Shown: one piece after another, positions 26,639 through 34,812 of the stretch
Position numbering within the stretch: position 1 is the stretch's first letter
Layout of the letters: the number at the start of each line of letters is the position of its first letter
NCBI GenBank assembly: GCA_965227645.1
Contig: OZ245773.1
Coordinates: 4,960,001 to 5,024,000, forward strand
From: Flavimaribacter sp024343425
GTDB lineage: Bacteria; Pseudomonadota; Alphaproteobacteria; Rhizobiales; Rhizobiaceae
Direction: 5' to 3'
Length of the DNA stretch: 64,000 nucleotides
Translations under genes and position numbers: made by a program
Notes under the pieces: model-generated
Seen by the model: the letters and a program-made list of their open reading frames with translations, nothing else
Database searches by the model: none
Told to the model about the DNA's origin: nothing

Positions 26639-27181
26639 TCAATCCGGAGTGGTTTCCCCACACATCTTCGCGATCTCGCCTAAGGTATTGACGTTGCGGG
26701 CCGTCATCGCGACACCAAGGCGCTTTCCGAGTTTTGCAACAAGCTTCGACCGCCCGACGCCGTCAGGCGCCTGAAGGTAGAAGGCGCGATCGGTCAGGCG
26801 AAACTTTTCATTCGTCGCGGCAAGCGCTCCGATTGCGTCGAGATCGGCGTCGGCTGCTTTCTTTGCGAGAAAGAAGACATGCGTCCTTTTCGGGTCGCTG
26901 TCCTGAAAGGGATTTGCTCTCAAAATATCGGCTATTTCGGTATCGCGATAGACATAGACGGACGGCTCAAACCCGGCAGATTTTCCCACTGTCGTCGCAA
27001 TTGCCCGGGCCATCGCGTTGGTGTCCGCTTCCGGGGTTTCGAAAACGCAATTGCCGCTCTGGATATAGGTTCGAACATTCTCGTAGCCGATAGTGGCGAG
27101 TAATGCGCGCAGGTTCTTCATGGCCAGCTTGTTGTTGCCGCCGACATTCACGCTGCCGAGCAAGGCGACCCATGTGGCCAT
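26639..27181 (-). CDS. DUF1697 family protein
   Basis: A 180-residue soluble protein with the DUF1697 pattern: VALLGSVNVGGNNKLAMKNLRALL at the N-terminus, IQSGNCVFET, the central RTHVFFLA, and C-terminal GVGRSKLVAKLGKRLGVAMTARNVNTL. The molecular function of the family is not known. It shares the strand with the dienelactone-hydrolase-like gene 49 bases downstream and may be cotranscribed with it. Confidence 0.88.
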   Translation of the reverse strand: MATWVALLGSVNVGGNNKLAMKNLRALLATIGYENVRTYIQSGNCVFETPEADTNAMARAIATTVGKSAGFEPSVYVYRDTEIADILRANPFQDSDPKRTHVFFLAKKAADADLDAIGALAATNEKFRLTDRAFYLQAPDGVGRSKLVAKLGKRLGVAMTARNVNTLGEIAKMCGETTPD

Positions 27182-27282
27182 GTTATGTGATCTCCTCTAT
27201 TGCTTGATTACTTTCGTCAATGTTTCAGGAACGCGCAAGCGTCGGCAGTGACGGAGCAGCAAGACAAACGGGATCCTACGCC

Positions 27283-28299
27283 ATGAAGATGAGCCTTTTC
27301 ATCAATCCCGAGCATCGTCCGGGCGATTCAATGCCGGAGCGGCTGCAGGATCATGTCGAGCAGGTGCGCCTGGCTCGGCAACTCGGTTTCGACGGGGTGT
27401 CGATCGGCAGTCACCTGAACTACGGGAATGAAGTCTGGTTTCCGGCGCTCGAAACCCTGATGCGGCTTGCCCCTGAAGCCGAAGGCATGTCGCTGTCGAC
27501 ATGCATGCTGGTCCTTCCGCTCTATCATCCGCTCCATGTCGCGGCCCAGCTTGCGCTTGTGGACGCCGCCTGCGGAGGTCGGGCGATCCTCGGCGTGTCG
27601 CCGGGATGGCAGGAGGACGAGTTCCGCATCATGGAACTGGAACACAAGACACGGATTAGCCGTTTCGTGGAATCCGTGGAGCTGATCAAGCGCCTCTTCA
27701 CGGAAGACGGCGTGATCTTCAACGGCCGGCATTTTTCGGTTGAAGACCTGACGCTCGCCCTGAAGCCGGTGCAAAAACCGCGTCCGCCCTTCTGGTTCGG
27801 CGGCAGCGTGGAAAAGGCCGTCTCCAGAGCAGCGAAGCTTGCAGACACGTCGCTTGGCGACAGCTGGGTGGCCTCATCGCATCTGACGAAAGACGTAATC
27901 ATCGAACAGGCTGCCGTGTTCCGCAATACGCTGTCCGACCTAGGGAAAGACATGCCGGGCGATTTTCCGTTGTTGCGCAACGTCGTGGTCGCTCCGGACA
28001 AGGAAACCGCGATCCGCGACGCAGGCCCGTTCCTGGAAGCCAGTTACCGCGTTTTCGGCCAGTGGGGACTTTTCACCGATGTGGTCGGCGCCGGCAAGCA
28101 GCAGCTCGATTTCGACGAACTGCTGGCGGGCCGGGTGGTGATCGGCTCGCCGGAGGAATGCGCGGAACAATTTGCGGATCTGGCGGAAGCGACCGGTTGC
28201 ACCCGTTTCATCACGAGGATCCAGTGGCTCGGAATGGATCAGAAACTGGTTCTGCGAACGCTTGAACTTCTTGGAGATCGCGTTCTGCCGATGTTGTGA
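27283..28299 (+). CDS. LLM-class flavin-dependent oxidoreductase
   Basis: A 338-residue luciferase-like monooxygenase-family protein with a TIM-barrel layout: MSLFINPEHRPGDSMPERL, VRLARQLGFDGVSIGSH, CMLVLPLYHPLHVAAQLALVD, the FMN-phosphate region GGRAILGVSPGWQEDEFRIM, and GRHFSVEDLTLALKPVQKPRPPFWFGG. The partner cofactor (FMN or F420) and substrate are not determinable, though F420 is unlikely in most alphaproteobacteria of this type. The start is ATG 27283, where the family begins; a frame up to 27220 is open but unlike a protein. It stands alone. Confidence 0.85.
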   Translation: MKMSLFINPEHRPGDSMPERLQDHVEQVRLARQLGFDGVSIGSHLNYGNEVWFPALETLMRLAPEAEGMSLSTCMLVLPLYHPLHVAAQLALVDAACGGRAILGVSPGWQEDEFRIMELEHKTRISRFVESVELIKRLFTEDGVIFNGRHFSVEDLTLALKPVQKPRPPFWFGGSVEKAVSRAAKLADTSLGDSWVASSHLTKDVIIEQAAVFRNTLSDLGKDMPGDFPLLRNVVVAPDKETAIRDAGPFLEASYRVFGQWGLFTDVVGAGKQQLDFDELLAGRVVIGSPEECAEQFADLAEATGCTRFITRIQWLGMDQKLVLRTLELLGDRVLPML

Positions 28300-28394
28300 T
28301 GACTAACGTGATGTCGATTTCAATAATTAGTTTACCATGAACACAGCGAACTGATTTTGATGCAACTTTTATGGATATTGTCAGTTCTTGTTGC

Positions 28395-28760
28395 ATGGAA
28401 AAGATTGTGAAACCCTGGTCGATATTGCTTGTCGAAGACAATCCTTTGGTTGCCTTCGACGCCGCCGACAGGATCGAGAGCGAGGGCTACAGGTGTATCG
28501 TCGCCCATGATCAAGGCAGCGCTTTCAAGTTGCTGGAACATGCCAAAATTGATTGCGCTCTGCTGGATTTCGATCTGGGCACTGAAACCAGTGCGGATAT
28601 AGCCCTTAAGCTCAACAGATCCGGTCAGCCCTATGTCTTCGTGACCGGCCGCGGCCGGGACGACATCAGGCAATGTTTGGGGTCTGATGTTCAAGTCTTC
28701 AGCAAACCTGTCAATTATGCGGATCTGGCGAACAGACTTGTGGACTCGCTCGGCGCGTAG
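28395..28760 (+). CDS. Single-domain response regulator (receiver only)
   Basis: A ~121-residue CheY-like receiver with no output domain. It has the acidic pocket VEDNPLV, phospho-acceptor Asp in CALLDFDLG, the conserved Thr in FVTGRG and Lys in FSKPV. There is no neighbouring histidine kinase. Single-receiver proteins of this look are common in Rhizobiales, often signalling through a distant HWE/HisKA_2 kinase. ATG 28395 gives MEKIVKPWSILLVEDN; ATG 28371 is an alternative and neither has a clear ribosome-binding site. The local sequence is noticeably AT-rich upstream. Confidence 0.8.
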   Translation: MEKIVKPWSILLVEDNPLVAFDAADRIESEGYRCIVAHDQGSAFKLLEHAKIDCALLDFDLGTETSADIALKLNRSGQPYVFVTGRGRDDIRQCLGSDVQVFSKPVNYADLANRLVDSLGA

Positions 28761-28913
28761 TCTGGCCAATCATCCGCCGGGTTCTGAAGACAGGCCAGGC
28801 GCCTCTCGGCCTCGCACACGCCATTTCACGGGAAAGTGCTTACGCAGGCCTCTCAAACTACGGCTTTGATGCGCTAGCTAAGGCGTGATGTTGTCTTCCA
28901 GCGGGAGCACCCC

Positions 28914-30398
28914 ATGTCTAGACATTTTGCCATAGTCGCCGTCCTGTTCTTCATCACCGTGTCAGCGCCCGCTTTGTCACAGGCGCAGCGGCTGCAGGAC
29001 GCATCCGCGGCCAGCGGCGTCCTGGCGCTGATTCCTGCCGATTCCAAAACGCAGCATATCCTCTCCACGCCGTCAGGTGATCTCGGATACGAAGCGACCG
29101 CCGGTACGTTCGACCTGTTCGGACAGGACGGCGCTCTGTCCGCAAAGGTTTTCTATACGGCCTATGTCACCGAGGGCCAGTCCAGCGACCGTCCGATCAC
29201 TTTTGTCTTCAATGGCGGGCCCGGAGCCGCCTCGGCCTATCTGCATATTGGCCTCGTCGGTCCGCGTATCCTCGAGTTCGATCGTAGCGCCCGGAATGGA
29301 ACAACGCCTTCCCTGTCGGATAATCCGGACAGCTGGTTGCCCTTTACTGACCTCGTGCTGATCGATCCCGTCGGAACCGGCTGGAGCCGGGCGTCCGGCG
29401 GCGATGCGGCGGACCGGTTCTATGGCGTCCACCAGGACGCCGACAGTCTCGCCAAGGTGATTGCTCTGTATGTCCAGGAAAATGGTCGCCTGGAATCACC
29501 GAAATACCTTCTCGGTGAGAGCTATGGCGGATTTCGCGCCGCCAAGGTGGCCAAGGTCCTGAAGGATCGGCAGGGCATGCTGGTCTCCGGCGTCGTCATG
29601 GTGTCGCCGATGATCGAAGGACGATTTCTGACGAGCACGGAAGAAGATCCGCTCGCGGCCGCGTTGCTGCTGCCCTCCATCGCCGCCGCTCGTCTGGAGC
29701 GTGACGATCAATTCACACCCGAAAAACTGGTCGACGTCGAACGCTTCGCGATGAACGACTATCTCGTTTCTCTGGCTGGACCGCCCCCGACGGGCGACGA
29801 AGCGACGGAATTCTACAGGCGCGTTTCGGATATGACCGGCATTCCCCCGCACGAGGTGGAAGCCGGGCGCGGTTTTGTTGGCGGGTTCCTGGCAAAAAGC
29901 ATGGCGGGAAGTGACGAGATTGTAAGCCGTTACGATTCCGCGCTCGCCGCCCCCGACGCCTATCCGGAACGGGGCTATGTTCGCAATGACGACCCCGTCC
30001 TTGACGGCTACACGCGGGCCTACGGGTCTGCTTTCGCAACTTACGCCAGCCAGGAACTCGGCTACGAATGCCGTCTCACCTATGTTCTGCTTAACAACGA
30101 GATCAACCGGCGCTGGGACTGGAGAGGCAGCCGCTCGACCGCCAGCGCGAGCGACGATATTCGCGATCTGCTTTCGGTGATTCCGTCCTTTCGTCTCATG
30201 ATTGTTCATGGATACACCGATACGTTGACGCCTTACGGCGTCAGCCGTTTCGTGCTTGATCACCTGCCTTCCGCCCTCGCCGCCAGCCGGGCCGAACTGC
30301 GCGTCTATCGCGGCGGTCACATGTTCTACGCCGATCCTGCGTCGCGTCGCGCGCTGACGAACGATCTGCGTGTATTCTATGAAGATAGAGGGAGTTGA
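28914..30398 (+). CDS. Secreted S10 family serine carboxypeptidase
   Basis: A 494-residue exported peptidase. An N-terminal signal peptide (HFAIVAVLFFITVSAPALS) is followed by a serine carboxypeptidase fold with FNGGPGAASAYLHIG (oxyanion region), IDPVGTGWSRA, nucleophile S203 in LGESYGGFRA, catalytic D436 in VHGYTDTLTPYG and H469 in YRGGHMFYADP. All triad residues are intact. It probably trims C-terminal residues from peptides in the periplasm. The ATG has GCGGGAGC upstream. It is transcribed alone toward the LuxR regulator. Confidence 0.93.
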   Translation: MSRHFAIVAVLFFITVSAPALSQAQRLQDASAASGVLALIPADSKTQHILSTPSGDLGYEATAGTFDLFGQDGALSAKVFYTAYVTEGQSSDRPITFVFNGGPGAASAYLHIGLVGPRILEFDRSARNGTTPSLSDNPDSWLPFTDLVLIDPVGTGWSRASGGDAADRFYGVHQDADSLAKVIALYVQENGRLESPKYLLGESYGGFRAAKVAKVLKDRQGMLVSGVVMVSPMIEGRFLTSTEEDPLAAALLLPSIAAARLERDDQFTPEKLVDVERFAMNDYLVSLAGPPPTGDEATEFYRRVSDMTGIPPHEVEAGRGFVGGFLAKSMAGSDEIVSRYDSALAAPDAYPERGYVRNDDPVLDGYTRAYGSAFATYASQELGYECRLTYVLLNNEINRRWDWRGSRSTASASDDIRDLLSVIPSFRLMIVHGYTDTLTPYGVSRFVLDHLPSALAASRAELRVYRGGHMFYADPASRRALTNDLRVFYEDRGS

Positions 30399-30486
30399 GC
30401 GGCAAGACGGCGAAGCGGTCCAAGCCTTGCGAAAGCCGGTATTTTCATCCACTATCGCCTGAATTCCCGTTTACCGGAAACAGAGC

Positions 30487-31257
30487 ATGGTGAGTCTGAG
30501 CGCCAGAGAGTCCGGCATTGTTTTTAAGATCATGGGCGAATTGGCCAACGACCATGATCCGACGGAACTGCGCCGGCAAGTCGGCCCGCTGATCATGGAT
30601 CTGCTCAAGGCCCAGTATCTCGCTTCCTATGTCTGGGACGAAAACTCTTCGATCTTCGGAAATCGCATCGCCTTGAACATGTCGGACGACAATCTGACAT
30701 CCTACGAGGACTATTATCAGTTCCATGACCCGATTACCCCGCGCCTGCAGCGGCGTCGGCGCACGACAAGCGTCAATGAGGTGATGTCGCGCCCCGCCTT
30801 CGAACGCAGCGAATTCTTCAACGACTTCCTGAAGAGAGACGGGCTGTGTTTCGGCATCAACTACTATGCCTATAGCGGCGCGACAAATATCGGCGATCTC
30901 CGGATATGGCGCGGCTTCGGGCGTGAGGATTTCCAGAGCCGCGACATCGAGATCCTGGACCTGATCGGACCAGCCTTCACCAACGCCATGCGTCTCGCTC
31001 TTGCCCGACAGGCTGACCGGGACGGACCGTCGCGCGAGATCATGATGAACGCGATCGAGCGCGCGTCGCGGGCATCTGGCCTGACGGATCGCGAAAAACA
31101 GATCGCCGCAGCGCTCGCTTCAGGCAGAACAGATCAGCAGATCGCAGATCTGTGCTTCATTTCCGTTTCGACCGTACGCACGCATGTGAAGAACATCTAC
31201 CGCAAGTTCGGCGTCGGCAGCCGAACCCAGCTCATTCATCGCATCACCCTGCAATAG
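30487..31257 (+). CDS. LuxR-type regulator with an N-terminal sensor domain
   Basis: A 256-residue regulator. The first ~180 residues form a GAF-like or autoinducer-domain-like sensor (YEDYYQFHDPITPRLQRRRR, then INYYAYSGATNIGDLRIWRG). The C-terminus is a canonical LuxR helix-turn-helix: LTDREKQIAAALASGRTDQQ and IADLCFISVSTVRTHVKNIY. It sits 105 bases upstream of an amidase and amide-type ABC importer on the same strand, and that gap contains a 20-bp palindrome, so local control is likely. There is no luxI-type synthase nearby, and the ligand is more likely a nutrient amide than an acyl-homoserine lactone. Confidence 0.85.
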   Translation: MVSLSARESGIVFKIMGELANDHDPTELRRQVGPLIMDLLKAQYLASYVWDENSSIFGNRIALNMSDDNLTSYEDYYQFHDPITPRLQRRRRTTSVNEVMSRPAFERSEFFNDFLKRDGLCFGINYYAYSGATNIGDLRIWRGFGREDFQSRDIEILDLIGPAFTNAMRLALARQADRDGPSREIMMNAIERASRASGLTDREKQIAAALASGRTDQQIADLCFISVSTVRTHVKNIYRKFGVGSRTQLIHRITLQ

Positions 31258-31267
31258 CTGGCCTCAA

Positions 31268-31287
31268 TATCCTCAGTATTGAGGATA
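31268..31287. promoter_or_regulatory. 20-bp palindrome, candidate LuxR-family operator
   Basis: Perfect 8-base arms TATCCTCA and TGAGGATA around a 4-base centre (GTAT). It is 75 bases upstream of the amidase start and just after the LuxR gene. LuxR-type proteins bind ~20-bp dyads. An overlapping second inverted repeat (CCTCAAT/ATTGAGG) is also visible. Confidence 0.55.
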
Positions 31288-31362
31288 GGAACCCTGTCGC
31301 GACTGCCGGATACTCCCTGTTTGACCGTTATTCGTTACGGATCATGTTCCGGGAGACGCGCC

Positions 31363-32766
31363 ATGAAGAATCCAACTGAACTTGGTGTTCTGGAAGCTGT
31401 CCAGGCGATGCGCTCGGGCGCGCTGTCGAGCCGGGCGCTCGTCGATGCGCTCATCGAACGCTGCGAACGTCATTCTGATCTCGGCGCATTCACCGCGGTT
31501 GACTGGGACCGTTTACGCGACGACGCCGATCGGTGCGACGCCGAGGGTCGGAGGGAGGCGCCGCTTCATGGCGTTCCGCTCGTGATCAAGGATAATATCA
31601 ATACGGCGAAACTGACCACCAGCGCTGGCACGGGCGCTCTGAAAGATCATGTCGCCAAGTCAGATGCGTCGGCTGTGGCGCGGCTCTTCGATGCGGGAGC
31701 TCTGCTCGGCGCGAAGGGCAACATGCATGAGTTGGCGTTTGGCGTCACCAGCAACAACGCTGTGACGGGCGCGGCCCGCAATCCGTATGATAAGCAGATG
31801 ACGCCGGGCGGATCCAGCGGAGGCGTCGCGGCGGCCGTCGCCGCCGATCTGATGCCGGCCGGCATAGGAACCGACACTGGCGCTTCGGTGCGCCAACCAG
31901 CGGCCTTGTGCGGCGTGGTCGGATTCCGACCCACGGTTGGCCGCTACAGCAGCGCCGGCGTTGTGCCGATTTCCCATACCCGCGACACGGTCGGTCCAAT
32001 CACAAAATCCGTCGCCGATGCGCGTCTGCTTGATGTATTGATGAGCGGAGACAGCAGCGAACCTGCAAATCTCAGGCTCGCAGATTTGCGGATCGGCGTG
32101 CCCAGGATCACATTCTACCAGGAACTCGAGGCTGACGTCGCCTCGGCCGCTGAGGCTTTTTTGAAGACGCTAAGGGACGCCGGCGTCACACTCGTCGAAG
32201 CCGAGATCCCTGAACTTATGGAAACGGACGAAGCCGTCAGCTTCCCGGTGGTGCTCTACGAATTCATGCAGGATCTGCCGGCCTATCTGAAAGAAAACGG
32301 TTTGGATCTTACCATGGAGCAGATCTGCGCTGGAGCCGGCAGCCCCGACGTGAAGGGGTTGATCGCGTCGCTGCTCGGCGATGGCGCAATGCCGGAAGTC
32401 GCGTATCGCAACGCCATCGATGTCGCGCGTCCGAAACTGCGGAAACTCTATGCCGATCACTTCGCCGAACACCGGCTGGATGCAGTGTTGTTTCCGACGA
32501 CTCCCATGACGGCGCGTCCGATCGGTGATGACGAAACCGTGGAACTGAACGGCGCGCGCGTTCCGACTTTCGCGACATACATCCGCAACACCGACCCGGG
32601 AAGCAATGCGGCCATTCCCGGCATCAGCATTCCTGTCGCTCTTTCCTCCACCGGCCTGCCAATCGGCATGGAACTGGACGGACCGGAAAACTCCGACAGC
32701 CACCTGCTTGACGTCGCAGAGATGCTCGAAGACATCGCGGCGTTTTCATCCAAACCGAAATTATGA
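31363..32766 (+). CDS. Amidase signature family hydrolase
   Basis: A 467-residue amidase with the Ser-cisSer-Lys triad visible: K76 (LVIKDN), S151 in PGGSSGGVAAAV and nucleophile S175 in GIGTDTGASVRQPA (usual second Gly of DTGGS replaced by Ala). Length is normal. It hydrolyses a carboxamide to acid and ammonia. The start is ATG 31363 with CGGGAG upstream. It is followed 20 bases later by the periplasmic binding protein of an importer, suggesting that the importer brings in the amide it cleaves. Exact substrate unknown; indole-acetamide- and mandelamide-type assignments cannot be separated here. Confidence 0.9.
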   Translation: MKNPTELGVLEAVQAMRSGALSSRALVDALIERCERHSDLGAFTAVDWDRLRDDADRCDAEGRREAPLHGVPLVIKDNINTAKLTTSAGTGALKDHVAKSDASAVARLFDAGALLGAKGNMHELAFGVTSNNAVTGAARNPYDKQMTPGGSSGGVAAAVAADLMPAGIGTDTGASVRQPAALCGVVGFRPTVGRYSSAGVVPISHTRDTVGPITKSVADARLLDVLMSGDSSEPANLRLADLRIGVPRITFYQELEADVASAAEAFLKTLRDAGVTLVEAEIPELMETDEAVSFPVVLYEFMQDLPAYLKENGLDLTMEQICAGAGSPDVKGLIASLLGDGAMPEVAYRNAIDVARPKLRKLYADHFAEHRLDAVLFPTTPMTARPIGDDETVELNGARVPTFATYIRNTDPGSNAAIPGISIPVALSSTGLPIGMELDGPENSDSHLLDVAEMLEDIAAFSSKPKL

Positions 32767-32786
32767 CAAGAACTGGGAGAATTCCG

Positions 32787-33953
32787 ATGAGAAGACGGAC
32801 GCTTCTTAAGACATCCACTGCAGCGGCGCTGCTTGCAATGACGTTTGCCGGTCCGGTGACGTCTGCCCTCGCGGCCGACGATCCGGTCAAGGTCGGCATC
32901 CTCATCCCGCAATCCGGGCCTGGCGGACTCTTCGGTCCGTCGAGCAAGAACAGCGCCGAACTCGCGGTCGAGGAAATCAACGCCGGCGGCGGCATTCTGG
33001 GCCGGATGGTCGAGCCTTTCTACGCCGACGTTGGCGGACCGCCCTCCGATGCAATACAGGCGGCGCTCAAGCTTTGGAAAGGCGAGAAGGTCGAGGCGTT
33101 CATCGGCATGCATGACAGCGCCGTGCGCGGCGCGCTGGACAATCTCTTCAAGGGACAGGTCCCCTATATCTATACGCCGGTTTATGAAGGCGGCGAATGC
33201 GCCGACGGCGTCTATGTTCTCGGCGAAACGCCAGCGCAGCAGCTCGAACCGGTTATTCCCTGGATGGCGGAAAACAAGGGCGCATCGAAATGGTACCTGA
33301 TCGGCAACGACTATAGTTGGCCGCGCGACACCAATGCGGCGGCCAAGACCTATATCGAAGCTTCCGGCGGGGCCGTGGTCGGTGAGGAATATCTCCCCTT
33401 TACCGCCGACAATTTCGATTCCAACCTCGCCAAGATCAAGGATAGCGGCGCCGACGCCGTTCTGGTGACGCTGGTCGGCGGCGCTTCAGTGGGCTTCAAC
33501 CGGGCGTTCGCCAGCTTCGGCCTTTCCGATGATGTGACGCGTCTCGGCACATTGATCGAGGAAAATACGCTCGCCGGCATCGGCGCGGAAAACTCGAAGA
33601 ACCTCTTTTCCTCTGCTGGCTACTTCGCGAATATAGATACAGAGCCGGCAAAGAAGTTTGCAGACGCGTACAAGGCGAAGTTTGGCGATGACGCGCCGGT
33701 GCTGAATTCGCTTGGCGAATCTGTCTATGACGGCCTTCTGCTTCTGAAGGCGATCGCCGACAAGGCCGGCTCGCTGGACGTCGCGGCCATGGACAAGGCG
33801 GCTGAGGGTGTGAGCTACAGCGGACCGCGCGGCGAAGCCACCCTCGAGCAGCGGCACACGACCAAGGACATCTACCTTGCAGAGGCCAACGGCGTGGATT
33901 TCACCGTCGTCGAGACCTTTAGTAAAGTCGGCGCAGGCGACAACTGCCAGTGA
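32787..33953 (+). CDS. ABC transporter periplasmic amide/urea-type binding protein
   Basis: A 388-residue binding protein of the branched-chain amino acid/urea/short-chain amide class (AmiC/FmdD/UrtA-like). It has a twin-arginine signal (MRRRTLLKTSTAAALLAMTF ending at ALA). The mature start KVGILIPQSGPGGLFGPSSKN and the ligand-domain stretch YTPVYEGGECADGVYVLGETPAQQ are typical. ATG 32787 has GGGAGA upstream; a start eight codons earlier overlaps the amidase end and would bury the RR. It delivers ligand to the LivH- and LivMG-type components that follow. The amidase neighbour argues for an amide ligand. Confidence 0.9.
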   Translation: MRRRTLLKTSTAAALLAMTFAGPVTSALAADDPVKVGILIPQSGPGGLFGPSSKNSAELAVEEINAGGGILGRMVEPFYADVGGPPSDAIQAALKLWKGEKVEAFIGMHDSAVRGALDNLFKGQVPYIYTPVYEGGECADGVYVLGETPAQQLEPVIPWMAENKGASKWYLIGNDYSWPRDTNAAAKTYIEASGGAVVGEEYLPFTADNFDSNLAKIKDSGADAVLVTLVGGASVGFNRAFASFGLSDDVTRLGTLIEENTLAGIGAENSKNLFSSAGYFANIDTEPAKKFADAYKAKFGDDAPVLNSLGESVYDGLLLLKAIADKAGSLDVAAMDKAAEGVSYSGPRGEATLEQRHTTKDIYLAEANGVDFTVVETFSKVGAGDNCQ

Positions 33954-33959
33954 GGGCAG
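33944..33959 (+). promoter_or_regulatory. Stem-loop over the binding-protein stop and livH ribosome site
   Basis: CTGCC and GGCAG arms with a six-base loop span the stop codon of the binding protein and the GGGCAGG ribosome site of the permease. Such a hairpin could lower permease translation relative to the binding protein. Weak, 5-bp stem. Confidence 0.35.
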
Positions 33960-33960
33960 G

Positions 33961-34812
33961 ATGGAACTCGTCGCACTGCAGGGACTGAACTTCGTCTATA
34001 TCTCGCTATCCCTGGCGCTCGTCGCGCTGGGGTTGGCCGTGGTCTTCGGTCTGCTCGGCGTCATGAACATGGCGCATGGCGAATTCGTCATGCTCGGCGC
34101 ATACAGCGTTCTCGTCGTCCAGAACGCTGGCCTGCCGTTCCTCGCCGCCCTGCCGCTTGCACTCGCCGTTTGCGCCGCCGTTGGCTGGCTTCTGGAATTT
34201 TTCGTAATCCGCCATCTGTATCGTCGACCTTTCGACACGCTGCTGGCGACCTGGGGACTTGCCATCCTCATGCGTGAAATCGTCGAGGCTGTCTTCGGGC
34301 GTGACTACAAGAGCGTCAATCAGAGCTTGCTTGGCACGGTGGAGGTTCTGGGCGCCGTCTATCCTGCCTATCGCGTCGCTCTCATGGCGCTGATGGTCGT
34401 ATTCTTCGCCGGACTTTTCCTCTGGTACCGCCGCAGCAACACCGGCGCGCGCATCAAGGCGATGGTCTCGAACCCGGCGTTGGCAACGGCCGTTGGCGTC
34501 AATACGGCGGTCCTTGCCCGCGGCGCTTTCATTTTCGGCGTATGCATGGCCGGTCTCGCCGGCGTGGCGCTGGCGCCTCTCGTGCGGGTCGAGCCCTATA
34601 TGGGCATTGACTACCTGTTGTCGTCCTTCTTCATTCTCGTGGTCGGCGGGCTCGGCTCGCTTGCCGGCCTGCTGGTCGGATCGACAGTCATCGGCGGGTC
34701 CGACGCCATTGTTTCGGCGATCACCAGCAAGACCGGCGGCTACATAACCGTCCTCATCATCTCGATCCTTTTCCTCTGGCTGAGACCCAATGGCATCGTC
34801 TCGCGCGATTAA
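33961..34812 (+). CDS. LivH-type ABC permease
   Basis: A 283-residue inner-membrane permease of the branched-chain/urea/amide transporter class. About eight hydrophobic segments are seen; the family signature VFGLLGVMNMAHGEFVMLGAY lies at residues 26-45 and FILVVGGLGSLAGLLVGS near 223. ATG 33961 follows the binding-protein gene by seven bases. The 3' end overlaps the fused permease-ATPase gene by 23 bases, so the operon is translationally tight. It forms the channel with the N-terminal part of the next protein. Confidence 0.92.
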   Translation: MELVALQGLNFVYISLSLALVALGLAVVFGLLGVMNMAHGEFVMLGAYSVLVVQNAGLPFLAALPLALAVCAAVGWLLEFFVIRHLYRRPFDTLLATWGLAILMREIVEAVFGRDYKSVNQSLLGTVEVLGAVYPAYRVALMALMVVFFAGLFLWYRRSNTGARIKAMVSNPALATAVGVNTAVLARGAFIFGVCMAGLAGVALAPLVRVEPYMGIDYLLSSFFILVVGGLGSLAGLLVGSTVIGGSDAIVSAITSKTGGYITVLIISILFLWLRPNGIVSRD